Shown here: piece after piece, positions 7,427-13,819 of the stretch
How the letters are laid out: each line of letters opens with the position of its first letter
Numbering within the stretch: the stretch's first letter is position 1
Source of the DNA: a bacterium
GTDB taxonomy: Bacteria; JAGOBX01
DNA length: 17,801 nt
NCBI GenBank assembly: GCA_029551925.1
Contig: JAKPEO010000077.1
Span: 1 to 17,801, forward strand
Direction: 5' to 3'
Made by a program: the position numbers and the translations under genes
The notes under the pieces: generated by a model
The model's input: only the letters and a program-made list of their open reading frames with translations
Database searches by the model: none
Told to the model about the DNA's origin: nothing

Positions 7427-8455
7427 TTACCAATATCTCAATCTAATAAAAAATATAAAATATAATGCCACCGCTAAAACAAAAATCAATATAATCAAAA
7501 ATATTATACTAAATTTTTTGAAACTTGTCAAATTTTCATTAATTTTTATTAAAGTTGAATTTGTCGCTCTGATTTTAGAAAAAATGCCGGGCAAAATTTC
7601 TAAGATTATCACTCGCGCATCTTTTTCGCTTTTATCGATATTTATAATTTTAGCCGCTAAAATATTATAGCGCATTCTGCTCTTGTCTAATTTTAAAATA
7701 TTATAAATATACGAGGTTTGAATATTAGACGGAATTATCTTTATTAATACCTCTTCGCCTATTGCTAATTCTTCGACTTTTTTATATTTATTTTTTTTTA
7801 ATTTATCATTATTCTCTAAAATTACAAATTCAGATTTTATAAATAAATCTTTATCTTCAAAATCTTTTTGTTCTTTAATATCTTTTTTTTCTTTTAAGGT
7901 TTCTTCTTTCAAAATCCATTCATATTCTACGCGTGAAATAGTTTTTTTAACAATATCAATGAATAATTGAGCATTTGAAAATTCTGTATAAATTTCATCA
8001 TATACTATATGCTCTATTTTATTATCAGTTATTATTTCCTCTACATTAGCATTTTTCAAATATTCAAATATTTTTGAGGAATTAACGATTTTTTGATTTA
8101 ATTTTTCGTTTATATAAAAAATATATTTATCAGTAAATGCTAATCTGTCATTAATATTTTTTTCTAATTCGCGCCATTTTTGAGTTATATCAATTTGCGT
8201 AATATGATAATCGCGACTAAAACAAAATAACGGCTTTATAAAATAACTATCTAAAAATATTTTTATTAAGAATATTCCAAATAAATCTTCATATTCAGCG
8301 ATTATTTTTCCTTTAATAATAATTACTTTACTTTTTAATAGTTCAATGGCATTCTCTATATTATGATTAGCAAGCTCAAAAGCCCATTCCACTTCTTTTG
8401 GAGCAGCATTTGTTTTTTCTAATATTTTCCCTAAAATATCGTCTCGTAATGACAT
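7427..8455 (-). CDS. Tail-anchored membrane protein with UBA/TS-N-like N-terminus, between flhG and fliA
   Basis: An unrecognised 342-aa protein. Residues 6-41 (ILEKTNAAPKEVEWAFELAN, then a helix ending AIELLKS) resemble the three-helix UBA/TS-N fold found in EF-Ts, NAC and DUF4342-type proteins. The middle (90-200) is helical and very Lys/Glu-rich. Residues 225-300 alternate like a small beta domain (IGEEVLIKIIP, AAKIINID, ARVIILEILPG). One hydrophobic helix (about 314-336) followed by RLRYW makes it a likely C-tail-anchored inner-membrane protein with a cytoplasmic body. It starts 4 bp after flhG and its stop is 8 nt before the fliA ATG, so translation is probably coupled. Position suggests a role in FlhF/FlhG localisation or in control of FliA, by analogy with membrane partners such as FipA, but no homology to FipA is visible. 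Confidence 0.72.
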   Translation of the reverse strand: MSLRDDILGKILEKTNAAPKEVEWAFELANHNIENAIELLKSKVIIIKGKIIAEYEDLFGIFLIKIFLDSYFIKPLFCFSRDYHITQIDITQKWRELEKNINDRLAFTDKYIFYINEKLNQKIVNSSKIFEYLKNANVEEIITDNKIEHIVYDEIYTEFSNAQLFIDIVKKTISRVEYEWILKEETLKEKKDIKEQKDFEDKDLFIKSEFVILENNDKLKKNKYKKVEELAIGEEVLIKIIPSNIQTSYIYNILKLDKSRMRYNILAAKIINIDKSEKDARVIILEILPGIFSKIRATNSTLIKINENLTSFKKFSIIFLIILIFVLAVALYFIFFIRLRYW

Positions 8456-8459
8456 TGCG

Positions 8460-9386
8460 CTATTTAAAAAAATTAAGAAAATTTTTTAAAACATTTTTTT
8501 GTGCTTTTTGAGAAGCGCTGGCGCTGGATATATCTAATATTTCTGTTTCAATATACTTTTTCAAGTGCTCATACATTTCGCTGCTCTTTATTTTTTCGCT
8601 ATGCAGCGCCGCAGTGACTCCGAGTTCTTCTAATACTTTTAATATTTTATCGTTTTTAATTTTCAAAATTTCATTAATTTCTATTTTTTCTGATTTGCCA
8701 ACACTCTCGATAAATTGCATTATAAGCGAATTATCAGCTTTATCTATATTATTAAAAATCAAATCGATTATAATTTTATTGTCCAACATTTTTATTATTC
8801 GCTGTAATAAATTATTTGTATTATATAAAGAATTAAAAGTTACATTACTTACAATGATTGTCTTATCTACTATTGTCGAAATATTAAAAAGAATATCCGG
8901 CGAACTTACAGGCGTATCTATCACCACATATTCAAATTCCGATAATTTTGCTTGATATAAAATTATTTTTATTAATTGCCATTCTACGCTTTGAATTTCG
9001 GGCGTCAACTGATAAATATATTGCTCAATATTTTCTATTTCCAAAAGCGAAAAACTCACATTTTCTAAAATATTTTTTTTTGTGATGTTCACTATATTAG
9101 GATTTCGATAATACAGCGAAATATCAGAATAATATTTATTCATATCAATAATTGCAACGCGTTTATTGTATGATTTCAATATTTCAACAATAGAATACAA
9201 ACATAAAGTTTTGCCTACGCCGCCTTTGGCGCTAATCAAACTCAAAACTTTGCATTTATTATTGCTTTGCAAAACAGCGCGACTATATATTTCCTGTATA
9301 TCTTTTATATTTTTTATATCGTCAATTAAATTGCTTAATTTATTTTCATTTACTTTTGCGCGTAATTTTTGCGCTTGATCTGACAT
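8460..9386 (-). CDS. flhG: MinD/ParA-type ATPase FlhG (YlxH), divergent
   Basis: A 308-aa P-loop ATPase. The N-terminus carries DQAQKLR (residues 3-9), matching the DQAxxLR motif by which FlhG stimulates the FlhF GTPase. The deviant Walker A is SAKGGVGKT (52-60), with the signature Lys54. The Walker A' segment reads IIDMNKYYSD, with D81 retained but the usual second Asp replaced by N83. Walker B is VVIDTPV (155-160) instead of the common DTGAG-type ending. FlhG controls flagellar number and site with FlhF. The last 30 residues are rich in Lys, Phe and Asn and could be an amphipathic membrane-targeting helix (KNVLKNFLNFFK). A ribosome binding site AAGGAA lies inside the end of flhF, whose stop is 2 bp away. 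Confidence 0.88.
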   Translation of the reverse strand: MSDQAQKLRAKVNENKLSNLIDDIKNIKDIQEIYSRAVLQSNNKCKVLSLISAKGGVGKTLCLYSIVEILKSYNKRVAIIDMNKYYSDISLYYRNPNIVNITKKNILENVSFSLLEIENIEQYIYQLTPEIQSVEWQLIKIILYQAKLSEFEYVVIDTPVSSPDILFNISTIVDKTIIVSNVTFNSLYNTNNLLQRIIKMLDNKIIIDLIFNNIDKADNSLIMQFIESVGKSEKIEINEILKIKNDKILKVLEELGVTAALHSEKIKSSEMYEHLKKYIETEILDISSASASQKAQKNVLKNFLNFFK

Positions 9387-9388
9387 AA

Positions 9389-11002
9389 TTATTCATTCCT
9401 TTCAGAAGGATAAATTATTGCTTTTGCAAGTTTGGCTGGCTCAAAAATTTCTATATCATCAGGCACATCTTGACCAGTTGTGACATATATTATTGGTATT
9501 TTATATTTATCAACAATATTGACAATTGGACCAAACGTCAAGGTTTCATCTATTTTGGTTATTATCACTTTTAAAAAACCAATATCAGTAAATTTGCTAA
9601 TAATATCTTCAATATCAGAATATTTTGTGGTTGCTTGAATAACTAAACAAATATCCATAATTGCATCTGCGTTTCTAACAAATTCTTTTAATTCATACAT
9701 CTGTTCTTCATCTTTTGGACTTCTGCCAGCAGTATCTACAAAAATTATATCTTTATCTTTTAATTCATTTAATACTAATTTAAAATCTTCAGCTTTAAAT
9801 ATTACTTTCAGCGGTACTTCCAATATTTCAGCATATTTTTGCAATTGTTCAACTGCCGCTAATCTATAAGTATCAATTGTAATAAATCCTACTTTTTTTC
9901 CGTAAACAAGCGAAAAATTAGCCCCCAACTTCGCTATCGTCGTAGTCTTGCCTACGCCTGTTGGGCCTACTAATGTCATTAAATATGGAGTATTATTGCT
10001 AATTTCTAAATTAATATCTTCCGTCTTGGGAAATAATTCGATAATTTGTTTTTCAAGTAATTTCTGCACTAAACTTAAATTATAATATTCATTTTCATTA
10101 AGTTCTTTTTTTATATTATTAATCAATCTGTCAGCCAATATTTCATCTACTTCATTTTCTATTAAACGAATATACACTTCTGATAATTTGCCGGGATATT
10201 TAATTTTATCAGCGCTTATACCATCGCTATTTTCAAGGATCTTTTCCATATTAGAACTTAATAATCTAATTTCCTTTTTTAGCAATTGTATTTCTTCGTT
10301 CAATTTAGAAGTATAATCGCTTTCATTATTTTGAATAATAGCAGAGTTATTTTCTACCGTCTTTTGATTATTACTTGAGCCAGCAGACGGCGCGAGCGCA
10401 GGCGCTGCTGTATTGATATTAATAGATTTTACCTGCTGCGGCTGCTGTTGTTGTATTTTGTATTGATTAAGTCCAAAATGCGTTTTATTCGCTGTATATG
10501 GATTTTTTACCGAATGGCTTAAATTTTTATTTTTCGCTGATGTCGGCATAACAGAAGCCGCTGTGATATCTTCAATATTGCCGAATTCCGGCATTGCTTC
10601 ATCATCAACCACCATATTTAATTTCGATGATTGATTATTAGATTGTAATGTTTTATTGCTTTTATTTAGTTCTTGTGAATTTTTACGATTAGAAAGCATT
10701 TCTAATAATTGATTTTTATTAGTCGCATCTTTTTGATGCTGATTCATTGATTTTTTATCAGCGCTCGCTGATAATTGCGTTTTTCTTTGCTGCGGAAATT
10801 GATTAATATTTTTTTCTTGTTTCTGATCTGATGAAGTCTTTGGTTTTATCGCGATTACCTGATAAACAGTCGTCCCCAAAAATCCCAATATTCCGCCTTT
10901 TTTGATTTTTTTGTGTCCGACAATTATCGCATCTTTCCCCAAATCTATCTGCATTTTAAGTAATGCTTGTGATAATGTCTCGCCTTCATATACTCTTCGC
11001 AT
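9389..11002 (-). CDS. flhF: Flagellar SRP-type GTPase FlhF
   Basis: The 537-aa product has the FlhF three-part build. The basic B domain (1-55) begins MRRVYEGETLSQALLKM and includes LGKDAIIVGHKKIKKGG. A long linker (about 56-230) is low in complexity, rich in Gln, Asn and Ser, with a short Gln run near 184-190. The helical N and GTPase G domains follow (about 235-537). GTPase motifs are G1 GPTGVGKTTT (346-355), DTYR (377-380), G3 DTAGR (423-427), G4 TKID (482-485) and closing GQDVPDD (510-516). FlhF is a relative of Ffh and FtsY that recruits early flagellar parts to the assembly site. It starts 1 bp after the flhA stop and precedes flhG by 2 bp. The linker is longer than in many homologues. 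Confidence 0.95.
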   Translation of the reverse strand: MRRVYEGETLSQALLKMQIDLGKDAIIVGHKKIKKGGILGFLGTTVYQVIAIKPKTSSDQKQEKNINQFPQQRKTQLSASADKKSMNQHQKDATNKNQLLEMLSNRKNSQELNKSNKTLQSNNQSSKLNMVVDDEAMPEFGNIEDITAASVMPTSAKNKNLSHSVKNPYTANKTHFGLNQYKIQQQQPQQVKSININTAAPALAPSAGSSNNQKTVENNSAIIQNNESDYTSKLNEEIQLLKKEIRLLSSNMEKILENSDGISADKIKYPGKLSEVYIRLIENEVDEILADRLINNIKKELNENEYYNLSLVQKLLEKQIIELFPKTEDINLEISNNTPYLMTLVGPTGVGKTTTIAKLGANFSLVYGKKVGFITIDTYRLAAVEQLQKYAEILEVPLKVIFKAEDFKLVLNELKDKDIIFVDTAGRSPKDEEQMYELKEFVRNADAIMDICLVIQATTKYSDIEDIISKFTDIGFLKVIITKIDETLTFGPIVNIVDKYKIPIIYVTTGQDVPDDIEIFEPAKLAKAIIYPSERNE

Positions 11003-11003
11003 T

Positions 11004-13088
11004 TTATAATGTCACCATACCTACTGCCTGAACTTCGACATTAGCCACGATTTCATTATAAGATAAAACTATAAGACTTGGCGCTACGCGCTCTGTCAAA
11101 TCTTTAAAATACGGTCTTATATTCGGCGCTACTAATATAATCGGCTGCAATCCTTTTTCAATTACCGCGTTTATTGTTTCGCTTAATTTAGCAAGGAGTT
11201 TTTGCAATTTTATCGGCTCTAACGCTATATAACTGCCGTCTTGACTTTCTTTTAAATTATCAGCTAATTCTTTTTCCAACTGCGGCGATAATGTTATTAC
11301 ATTTAGTTTTCCATCGGCCGATAATAACATCGCGCAAATTTGTCTGTTTAATGTTAATCTAACATATTCAGTTAAAATTCGCGGATCTTTGACAGTTCTA
11401 CCTTTATCCGCTAATACTTCAAAAATCTGCGGCAGATTTTTTATAGAAACGCCTTCTTTCAAAAGATATTGTAATACTTTTTGAACATCGCTTATTGTCA
11501 AAATCTGCGGTATTACTTCATCAACAAGTTGTTGATGCTCTTCTTTCACTTTCGCTAATAGAGTATTCATAGATTTTCTGTCGAGTAATTCGTGAGCATT
11601 ACGTTTAATTATTTCGGTCAAATGCGTAGCAATAATTGACGGCGGGTCAACAACAGTATATCCTGCGATTTCAGCAGCTTCGCGCTGCGCTTCTGTAATC
11701 CAAGTAGCAGGTAATCCAAACGCCGGCTCTATCGTATCTATCCCGTGAATCTTTTCAGCGATATTGCCAGGATTCATTGCTAAATATTTATCCGGATAAA
11801 CTTCGCCGCCAGCCATTTCAACACCTTTAATTTTTATAACATATGCATTAGGTTTTAATTGCATATTATCGCGAATACGTATCGACGGCACAATAATGCC
11901 GTAATCTAACGCGCATTGTTTTCTTAATAATGTTATTCGTTCTAATAAATCGCCGCCTTGCTCCGGCGCTACTAATGGTATCAAGCCATAACCTATTTCT
12001 AATTCCATTGTATCAACTTGTATGAGCGACGCGACATTTTCCGGCTGCCGTATTTCTTCTTTCTTGGTTTCTTTTTGTTGCTGCGCTTCTGCCGCTGTCC
12101 GCTTTTCTGCGGCAACATACATACCATAACCTACTCCGCCAATTAATAACGCTGCAAATGTCATCGGTATTGTCGGAAGCGGCGTAGCAATACCTAATAA
12201 AAATAAGGTGCCCGCTGTTATAAATAATACCTTCGGCTGCTGAGTTAATTGCGTTGTTAATTCCACGCCCATATCGTCGTCAGATGCTGCGCGCGTAACT
12301 ATTATACCAGTTGCCACTGATATTAATAATGCAGGTATTTGTGACACTAATCCATCGCCAATTGTCAATAAAGTATATGTTTTAGCTGCCTCTGCAAATG
12401 ATTCGCCGCGCAGCCACATACCTACTCCCCAACCGCCTAATATATTTACAAATGTAATTATCAAACCGGCGATAACATCGCCAGATATGAATTTTGATGC
12501 ACCATCCATCGCTCCATAGAAATCCGCTTCTCTGCGTATCTCGCGGCGCCGTTTATCAGCTTCTTTTTCAGTAATTGCGCCTGAATTTAAATCAGCGTCA
12601 ATAGCCATTTGTTTGCCGGGCATCGCGTCTAATGTAAAACGCGCAGCTACTTCTGCTACGCGTGTCGAGCCCTTAACTATTACCATAAATTGTATGATTA
12701 TTAAAATTATAAAAATTACTATACCGACTATCGGATTGCCGCCGACTACAAAATCGCCAAATGCTGTGATTACGCCTTCTACGCCTTTTCTGCCTTCTAA
12801 TAAAATCAATCGAGTTGACGAAACATTCAGCGCTAATCTAAATAATGTAGTCATTAGCAGCAGCGAAGGAAATACAGAAAAATCTATTGGTTTACGAATA
12901 TAAGTCACAGTCAAAACTATAATTAATCCGATAGATATACTCAATGTCAAAAGTATATTCAACATCCAAGTATATATCGGAATAACCAACATAACAACAG
13001 TGGCAATTACTCCTAATGCCACCAGCATATCGCCGTTTTTCAAAATTTTTAATAATGGTATGTCACTTGTAGTTGTTTTTTCTGCCAT
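11004..13088 (-). CDS. flhA: Flagellar type III export gate protein FlhA
   Basis: A 694-aa protein of typical FlhA length. Residues 20-325 hold about eight transmembrane helices. The FHIPEP-family signature runs from RFTLDAMPGKQMAIDADL (150-167) into a charged loop with GAMDGASKFISGD (192-204). A linker rich in Glu, Gln and Lys (about 326-350) leads to the cytoplasmic domain (350-694) that docks export chaperone-substrate complexes and forms the nonameric ring. It is a core component of the flagellar export gate, using proton-motive force. flhB, its usual partner upstream, is not here: the preceding gene encodes a STAS protein ending 11 bp before. flhF follows after 1 bp. Confidence 0.97.
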   Translation of the reverse strand: MAEKTTTSDIPLLKILKNGDMLVALGVIATVVMLVIPIYTWMLNILLTLSISIGLIIVLTVTYIRKPIDFSVFPSLLLMTTLFRLALNVSSTRLILLEGRKGVEGVITAFGDFVVGGNPIVGIVIFIILIIIQFMVIVKGSTRVAEVAARFTLDAMPGKQMAIDADLNSGAITEKEADKRRREIRREADFYGAMDGASKFISGDVIAGLIITFVNILGGWGVGMWLRGESFAEAAKTYTLLTIGDGLVSQIPALLISVATGIIVTRAASDDDMGVELTTQLTQQPKVLFITAGTLFLLGIATPLPTIPMTFAALLIGGVGYGMYVAAEKRTAAEAQQQKETKKEEIRQPENVASLIQVDTMELEIGYGLIPLVAPEQGGDLLERITLLRKQCALDYGIIVPSIRIRDNMQLKPNAYVIKIKGVEMAGGEVYPDKYLAMNPGNIAEKIHGIDTIEPAFGLPATWITEAQREAAEIAGYTVVDPPSIIATHLTEIIKRNAHELLDRKSMNTLLAKVKEEHQQLVDEVIPQILTISDVQKVLQYLLKEGVSIKNLPQIFEVLADKGRTVKDPRILTEYVRLTLNRQICAMLLSADGKLNVITLSPQLEKELADNLKESQDGSYIALEPIKLQKLLAKLSETINAVIEKGLQPIILVAPNIRPYFKDLTERVAPSLIVLSYNEIVANVEVQAVGMVTL

Positions 13089-13099
13089 TTTTTAGTCGG

Positions 13100-13450
13100 T
13101 TATTTGTCCACTTTAAAATATTCTGTTAATGCTTCATCAACTGTTTCATATTTAGGTATTAAACTATACAATTTCGTAATTGTAAATAATTTTGAAACAG
13201 TTTCAGTTTTTATATTAGCCATACAAAATTTTCCGCCAGCAGAGCAAATATATTTGTTTAATAAAATTATTGCGCCGAGCGTACCGCTATCTATATAACT
13301 GCAATTTTCTAAATCCAAAATTATATTATTTCCAGTTTTTTGGGCTAATTCTTTTACTAAATCTATTAATTTCCGTTCTGTATTTATATTCGTCTCGCCA
13401 ATTATTTTTACTATTCCAATATTATTTTTTATTTCTTTTGATAATGGCAT
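13100..13450 (-). CDS. STAS-domain protein (anti-sigma factor antagonist family)
   Basis: A 116-aa single STAS domain of the SpoIIAA/RsbV type. The hallmark is LDLENCSYIDSGTLGA (45-60), in which S55 directly after D54 corresponds to the serine phosphorylated by partner-switch kinases; the usual DSSGLG or DSTGLG here reads DSGTLG. The alternating strand/helix order fits throughout. A longer frame from TTG 13462 is possible, but ATG 13450 is preferred, with only a weak TTGGA site upstream. It is the first gene of the motility operon, 11 bp before flhA, under its own promoter at 13510-13538. It may act in a partner-switch network for FliA or another sigma factor, or as a flagellar accessory. No kinase or phosphatase gene is adjacent. 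Confidence 0.88.
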   Translation of the reverse strand: MPLSKEIKNNIGIVKIIGETNINTERKLIDLVKELAQKTGNNIILDLENCSYIDSGTLGAIILLNKYICSAGGKFCMANIKTETVSKLFTITKLYSLIPKYETVDEALTEYFKVDK

Positions 13451-13466
13451 AAAAATGTCCAAATTT

Positions 13467-13495
13467 AATTTATTATTAAAAATTCATAATAAATT
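13467..13495 (-). repeat. Perfect 10-bp inverted repeat in the motility operon leader
   Basis: AATTTATTAT (13467-13476) and ATAATAAATT (13486-13495) are exact reverse complements separated by 9 bases. The element lies between the likely transcription start (about 13503) and the STAS start codon at 13450. As RNA it would form an all-A:U hairpin just upstream of the translation start; as DNA it could be an operator. Chance is possible in A/T-only sequence. Confidence 0.45.
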
Positions 13496-13509
13496 CACAT
13501 TAAATATTA

Positions 13510-13538
13510 AGAATATAATTAAATATTATTTATGTCAA
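13510..13538 (-). promoter_or_regulatory. Sigma-70-type promoter of the STAS-flhA-flhF-flhG-fliA operon
   Basis: Read on the minus strand, TTGACA (13533-13538) is a perfect -35. It is followed after 17 bp by TATTCT (13510-13515), a 4/6 -10. Expected transcription start is near 13503, giving a leader of roughly 50 nt before the ATG at 13450. This suggests the operon that encodes FliA is driven by the housekeeping sigma factor. Confidence 0.65.
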
Positions 13539-13580
13539 TTTTTTTTTTTGATTATAAAAAAAGAATAAAATAAAAAAAAC

Positions 13581-13608
13581 TTGACAAACAATTTTTTTTT
13601 AATATAAT
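13581..13608 (+). promoter_or_regulatory. Sigma-70-type promoter of tRNA-Ser
   Basis: Perfect consensus TTGACA (13581-13586) and TATAAT (13603-13608) with a 16-bp, T-rich spacer. Predicted start is near 13615, about 60 nt upstream of the mature tRNA 5' end. It is divergent from the motility promoter; the two -35 elements are about 43 bp apart. Confidence 0.8.
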
Positions 13609-13626
13609 TCTGCAAAAATTAAATGA

Positions 13627-13647
13627 AACCTTGATTTTTCAATGGTT
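13627..13647 (+). other. Hairpin in the pre-tRNA leader
   Basis: AACCTTGA (13627-13634), a TTTT loop, then TCAA, a one-base bulge and GGTT (to 13647) form an 8-bp stem. It sits between the predicted transcription start and the tRNA. There is no following T run, so it is not an intrinsic terminator; it may aid processing or be incidental. Confidence 0.35.
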
Positions 13648-13676
13648 CAATATTTTAGTTGTCCAAAAATAATCAC

Positions 13677-13767
13677 GGAGAGTTGGCCGAGTGGTTTAAG
13701 GCGGCGGTCTTGAAAACCGTTGAGGCTGAGGAGGTCTCCCGGGGTTCGAATCCCTGACTCTCCGCCA
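13677..13767 (+). tRNA. tRNA-Ser (anticodon TGA)
   Basis: A complete class II tRNA with encoded CCA. The acceptor stem pairs GGAGAGT (13677-13683) with ACTCTCC (13757-13763), then discriminator G and CCA (13765-13767). The anticodon stem GCGGT/ACCGT encloses loop CTTGAAA, giving anticodon TGA (reads UCA and, by wobble, other UCN codons). A long variable arm, typical of serine tRNAs, precedes the T arm with the TTCGAAT loop. G at the discriminator also fits serine. It is driven by the promoter at 13581-13608. T-rich sequence (TTTTCTTTTT) follows immediately after the CCA and may serve for termination together with the preceding stems. Confidence 0.97.
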
Positions 13768-13819
13768 TTTTCTTTTTATTAACTTTTATAACTATTCATC
13801 AGAACAATCGTATTATACT

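Noticed and set aside
10430-10460. CAG/CTG-like repeat (poly-Gln) in flhF as a possible phase-variable tract
   Set aside because: The run is short and mixes CAA with CAG and other codons, fitting an ordinary low-complexity linker.
12613-12903. 96-codon plus-strand open frame inside flhA
   Set aside because: It is antisense to the highly conserved FHIPEP membrane region, so it is a shadow of flhA.
13463-13676. Possible riboswitch or small RNA between the divergent promoters
   Set aside because: Only two short hairpins are visible and there is no conserved riboswitch core or terminator. The distance is accounted for by two promoters and leaders.
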